Source: an uncultured Ruminococcus sp.
GTDB taxonomy: Bacteria; Bacillota_A; Clostridia; Oscillospirales; Ruminococcaceae
Length of the DNA: 64,000 bases
Direction: 5' to 3'
NCBI GenBank assembly: GCA_900315975.1
Contig: ONBA01000005.1
Span: 1-64,000, forward strand
Each line of letters opens with the position of its first letter. The first letter of the stretch is position 1. The notes under the pieces are model-generated. The model worked only from the letters and a program-made list of their open reading frames with translations, ran no database searches and was not told the origin of the DNA. Of the stretch, positions 61,019 through 64,000 are shown one piece after another. The translations under genes and the position numbers were made by a program.

Positions 61019-63007
61019 ATGTCTGTTAATACTACTAATAATAATCCTAACGATTTTCCGCTCTATCTTTTTTATCAGGGAAAAAATTACGAAGCTTGGA
61101 AATTTTTCGGCGTACATTCTCACAAGAAAGGCAGAGGCAAGGTTTTTACCTTCCGTGTTTGGGCTCCTAATGCTGTGAGCATTTCAGTTGTAGGCGATTT
61201 TAACGGGTGGGACAGGTCCCGCAACCCGATGTACCTTATTGCTGATGGCGTTTGGGAAGCTCAGATATCTAAGCTCGGTCAGTTCGACACCTACAAGTAC
61301 AGCATCGAAACCAAAGACGGTCAGATTATGAACAAGGCTGACCCATACGCTCACCATTTCGAGACCCGTCCCGGTACTGCTTCCAAAATTTATGAGAGCA
61401 GCTATGAATGGAACGATAAGGAATGGTACAAGAAAAAGGCTTCAAACAGCATTTATAAAAGTCCTGTAAATATTTACGAGGTACATTTCAGTTCATGGAA
61501 AAATTACGGCAACGACGTCTTTATGGATTACAAGACTTTCGCTAAGGAAATGATCCCTTATCTCAAAAAAATGTCTTACACCCATATCGAATTCATGCCG
61601 CTTACTGAATTCCCATACGACGGCTCATGGGGCTATCAGGTAACCGGATATTTCGCTCCGACTTCACGCTACGGAACTCCTGACGACTTCCGCAGTATGA
61701 TAGACTCCTTCCATGCTGCCGGTATAGGTGTTATCCTCGACTGGGTGCCTGCGCACTTTCCAAAAGATGCGGCAGGTCTTTACGAGTTTGACGGCACTTG
61801 CTGCTACGAATATACTGACGAACGCAAAAAGGAACACAAGGCATGGGGTACACGTGTCTTCGACTACGGCAAGGCTGAGGTTTGCTCGTTCCTCATTTCA
61901 AGCGCTAATTACTGGTTCGATGAGTTCCACGTTGACGGTCTCCGCGTTGACGCTGTTGCTTCAATGCTTTACCTCGACTATGACCGCCGCGACGGTGAAT
62001 GGGCTGCCAATATCAACGGCGGCAACGAAAACCTCGAAGCTGTCGCTTTCCTGAAACGTCTAAATGAGGCTGTTTTCTCAAAACACCCCGACGCTCTCAT
62101 GATCGCGGAAGAATCTACCGCATGGCCGCTCGTTACCAAGCCTACCGACATCGGCGGTCTCGGCTTCAACTTCAAATGGAATATGGGCTGGATGAACGAT
62201 ATGCTCAGCTATATGAGCCTCGACCCGATCTATCGCTCGTTCAACCACGACAAAATCACTTTCTCTTTCTTCTACGCTTTCTCCGAGAACTATATACTTC
62301 CTATCTCTCACGATGAGGTAGTATACGGTAAGTGCTCGATGATCAATAAAATGCCCGGCGAGTATGACCAGAAATTCGCTTCATATCGCGCTTTTCTTGC
62401 GTATATGATGGCTCACCCGGGTAAAAAGCTGCTCTTCATGGGACAGGAATTCGGTCAGATGAAAGAGTGGGACTATCAGGGTCAGCTCGACTGGGATCTC
62501 CTCGACTTTGAAAGCCACAACAACCTGCTGAAATTCAACGAGAAACTCAATAAATTCTACGTTGAGAATCCCCCTCTCTGGCAGAATGATGACTCATGGG
62601 GCGGTTTCAGCTGGATTTCCAACGACGACTACAAACAGAGCGTTATCGCATTCAGACGTATCGACGATAACGGCGAAGAAATAATCGCTATCTGCAACTT
62701 CGTCCCTGTTGAACGCCATGATTACCGTATCGGTGTTCCTAAGAAGGCTACTTATAAGGTGCTCTTCAATTCGGATTCGACTGAGTTCGGCGGAAGCGGC
62801 GTTTCTGCAAAGTCGTATAAGTCGGAAGAAGTCGCTATGCACGGCTTCGATGACAGTATCTCGCTTACTCTCGCTCCCCTTTCAGTTATGTACCTGAAAG
62901 CTGCTAAGCCGAGAAAGGCTGCAACTAAGTCTGCTTCTTCAAAAGAAGCTCCAAAAAAAACTAAAACTCCGGTAAGACGTAAAAAAGCCTCGTCGGAGAC
63001 CAAATAA
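61019..63007 (+). CDS. glgB: 1,4-alpha-glucan branching enzyme
   Basis: 662 residues (GH13). An N-terminal CBM48 (about 25-130, with FRVWAPNAVSISVVGDFNGWD) precedes the barrel. The catalytic residues are Asp in DGLRVDAVASMLYLDY, Glu in LMIAEESTAW and Asp in PISHDEVVYGK. The enzyme adds alpha-1,6 branches to glycogen. Residues about 628-662 form an unusual Lys/Ala/Ser/Pro-rich basic tail (KPRKAATKSASSKEAP onward) not needed for catalysis. AAAGGAGG lies 7 bases before the ATG. It is followed by glgC 30 bases downstream. Confidence 0.96.
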   Translation: MSVNTTNNNPNDFPLYLFYQGKNYEAWKFFGVHSHKKGRGKVFTFRVWAPNAVSISVVGDFNGWDRSRNPMYLIADGVWEAQISKLGQFDTYKYSIETKDGQIMNKADPYAHHFETRPGTASKIYESSYEWNDKEWYKKKASNSIYKSPVNIYEVHFSSWKNYGNDVFMDYKTFAKEMIPYLKKMSYTHIEFMPLTEFPYDGSWGYQVTGYFAPTSRYGTPDDFRSMIDSFHAAGIGVILDWVPAHFPKDAAGLYEFDGTCCYEYTDERKKEHKAWGTRVFDYGKAEVCSFLISSANYWFDEFHVDGLRVDAVASMLYLDYDRRDGEWAANINGGNENLEAVAFLKRLNEAVFSKHPDALMIAEESTAWPLVTKPTDIGGLGFNFKWNMGWMNDMLSYMSLDPIYRSFNHDKITFSFFYAFSENYILPISHDEVVYGKCSMINKMPGEYDQKFASYRAFLAYMMAHPGKKLLFMGQEFGQMKEWDYQGQLDWDLLDFESHNNLLKFNEKLNKFYVENPPLWQNDDSWGGFSWISNDDYKQSVIAFRRIDDNGEEIIAICNFVPVERHDYRIGVPKKATYKVLFNSDSTEFGGSGVSAKSYKSEEVAMHGFDDSISLTLAPLSVMYLKAAKPRKAATKSASSKEAPKKTKTPVRRKKASSETK

Positions 63008-63037
63008 ACTTTATAGGCATATCACAGGAGGAATATT

Positions 63038-64000
63038 ATGTACACTAAGAAAAAAGTCGTAGCTATGCTCCTTGCAGGCGGTCAGGGCAGCAGACTTTAT
63101 GCTCTTACTAAAAATGTTGCTAAACCAGCTGTTCCATATGGCGGTAAGTACCGTCTTATAGATTTCCCGCTGTCAAACTGCACTAACTCCGGTATAGATA
63201 CTGTCGGCGTTCTTACTCAGTATCAGCCGCTCGTGCTCAACGAGTATATCGGAAACGGTCAGCCGTGGGACCTCGATAAGATGAACGGCGGAGTTCACGT
63301 TCTCCCACCTTATGAAACTCAGGCTGGCGCTTCATGGTACGAGGGTACAGCTAATGCTATCTATCAGAATATGCGCTTCATCGAAAGATATGACCCAGAA
63401 TACGTCGTTGTGCTCGGAGGCGACCATATCTACAAGATGGACTACTCTAAAATGGTCGACTTCCACATCGCTAACGATGCCGACTGCACTATCTCTGTTA
63501 TCGACGTTCCGCTCGCTGAAGCTTCACGATTCGGTATCATGATCTGCGATGAGAGAAATCAGGTAACCGACTTCGTTGAAAAACCCAAGGAGCCTAAGTC
63601 AACCCTCGCTTCAATGGGTATCTACGTTTTCAGCTGGGATAAACTCAAAAAATACCTCATCGAAAACGAAGAGGACGCTAATACTAAACGCGAGCGCGGC
63701 GAGGCATGGTCTAAGGACTTCGGCAAGGATATCATTACCTCTATGCTCCGCGACAGACAGCGCCTGTTCGCTTACGAGTTTGAAGGCTACTGGAAAGACG
63801 TTGGAACCCTCGATTCCCTTTGGGAAGCTAATATGGACCTTCTCAGCCCCAACGTCCCTCTCGACCTCTACGACCCTAACTGGAAGATCTATTCACGCAG
63901 CAGCTATATGCCGCCGCAGTATATCGGCGATAACGCAAATATCGAAAACTCTATGATCGCTGAAGGCAGCTTCGTTGACGGTTCTGTTGACTTCTCTATC
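63038..64000 (+). CDS. glgC: Glucose-1-phosphate adenylyltransferase (3' end beyond window)
   Basis: The frame is open from the ATG at 63038 to the window edge (321 codons) with AGGAGG before it. GlgC makes ADP-glucose from glucose-1-phosphate and ATP, the committed step of glycogen synthesis. Visible are the nucleotide-binding [20 protein letters not shown], the activator-site-like [19 protein letters not shown], the catalytic Asp in [23 protein letters not shown] and [15 protein letters not shown]. The left-handed beta-helix C-terminal domain begins before the edge ([16 protein letters not shown]). The stop lies outside the window. Confidence 0.95.
   Translation, partial: MYTKKKVVAMLLAGGQGSRLYALTKNVAKPAVPYGGKYRLIDFPLSNCTNSGIDTVGVLTQYQPLVLNEYIGNGQPWDLDKMNGGVHVLPPYETQAGASWYEGTANAIYQNMRFIERYDPEYVVVLGGDHIYKMDYSKMVDFHIANDADCTISVIDVPLAEASRFGIMICDERNQVTDFVEKPKEPKSTLASMGIYVFSWDKLKKYLIENEEDANTKRERGEAWSKDFGKDIITSMLRDRQRLFAYEFEGYWKDVGTLDSLWEANMDLLSPNVPLDLYDPNWKIYSRSSYMPPQYIGDNANIENSMIAEGSFVDGSVDFSI

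Noticed and set aside
1..64000. tRNA, rRNA and CRISPR loci
   Set aside because: I saw no tRNA cloverleaf, rRNA or CRISPR array by reading; a covariance-model scan would be needed to exclude a tRNA fully.

Overview
The window looks like chromosome from a cellulolytic, cellulosome-forming Ruminococcus (Oscillospiraceae, low-to-mid GC Firmicutes), close in type to R. flavefaciens, R. albus or R. champanellensis. The evidence is two secreted dockerin-bearing polysaccharide-degrading enzymes (GH43 and GH5+SGNH esterase), a GH16 lipoprotein, glycogen-synthesis genes, a tRNA-Phe T-box in front of pheST, a spoIIE gene, consensus sigma-A promoters (TTGxxx-N17-TATAAT) and strong AAAGGAGG-type ribosome sites. 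The species call is inference from gene content, not from a search.

Layout. 1-3.0 kb is the right end of an integrated mobile element: a winged-helix protein, a dense array of short perfect hairpins without a convincing gene, a TnpW-like small protein and a TnpX-type large serine recombinase. 3.0-10.5 kb holds an unusual TIM-barrel/acyl-CoA-synthetase fusion, a zinc-ribbon pilin-like membrane protein, and pcrA-pyk. 10.7-13.2 kb is a glycogen synthase operon (glgA, HAD phosphatase, small unknown protein). 13.2-21.7 kb is on the minus strand: a zinc-ribbon PASTA receptor whose kinase domain has lost its catalytic residues, an operon of two M42 peptidases + GNAT + methionine gamma-lyase-like enzyme, a VanY-type carboxypeptidase lipoprotein, and a radical SAM protein. 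21.8-26.8 kb is a MoxR-DUF58-transglutaminase operon. 26.8-32.3 kb is a six-gene operon (thyX, DUF2156, DJ-1, 5-FCL, mltG, U32). 32.4-33.7 kb is fba plus a small unknown gene. 33.8-38.4 kb is a glycan-degradation cluster (GH43-CBM-dockerin, GH16 lipoprotein, small lipoprotein). 38.4-46.7 kb holds nnr, a membrane protein, T-box-pheS-pheT, a CE2-like esterase and a CwlD-like amidase. 46.8-50.2 kb is an operon PHP-Lrp-aminotransferase-ispE. 50.3-53.5 kb holds ACT-UPF0210 and GNAT-APH pairs. 53.5-56.5 kb is the GH5-dockerin-SGNH protein. 56.7-58.3 kb is a flotillin, 58.6-60.8 kb is spoIIE, and 61.0-64.0 kb is glgB-glgC, with glgC cut by the window end.

How the genes work together. Extracellular plant-polysaccharide breakdown (GH43, GH5, esterases, GH16) supplies sugars that feed glycolysis (fba, pyk) and glycogen storage (glgA, glgB, glgC). 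Several envelope genes (VanY, MltG, amidase, PASTA pseudokinase, flotillin) are spread among them. The most unusual items are the TIM-barrel/ligase fusion, the predicted zinc-ribbon PASTA pseudokinase, the hairpin array beside the recombinase, the long inverted repeat between pheS and pheT, and a spoIIE promoter that appears to keep the long-spacer, Spo0A-box layout known from Bacillus.
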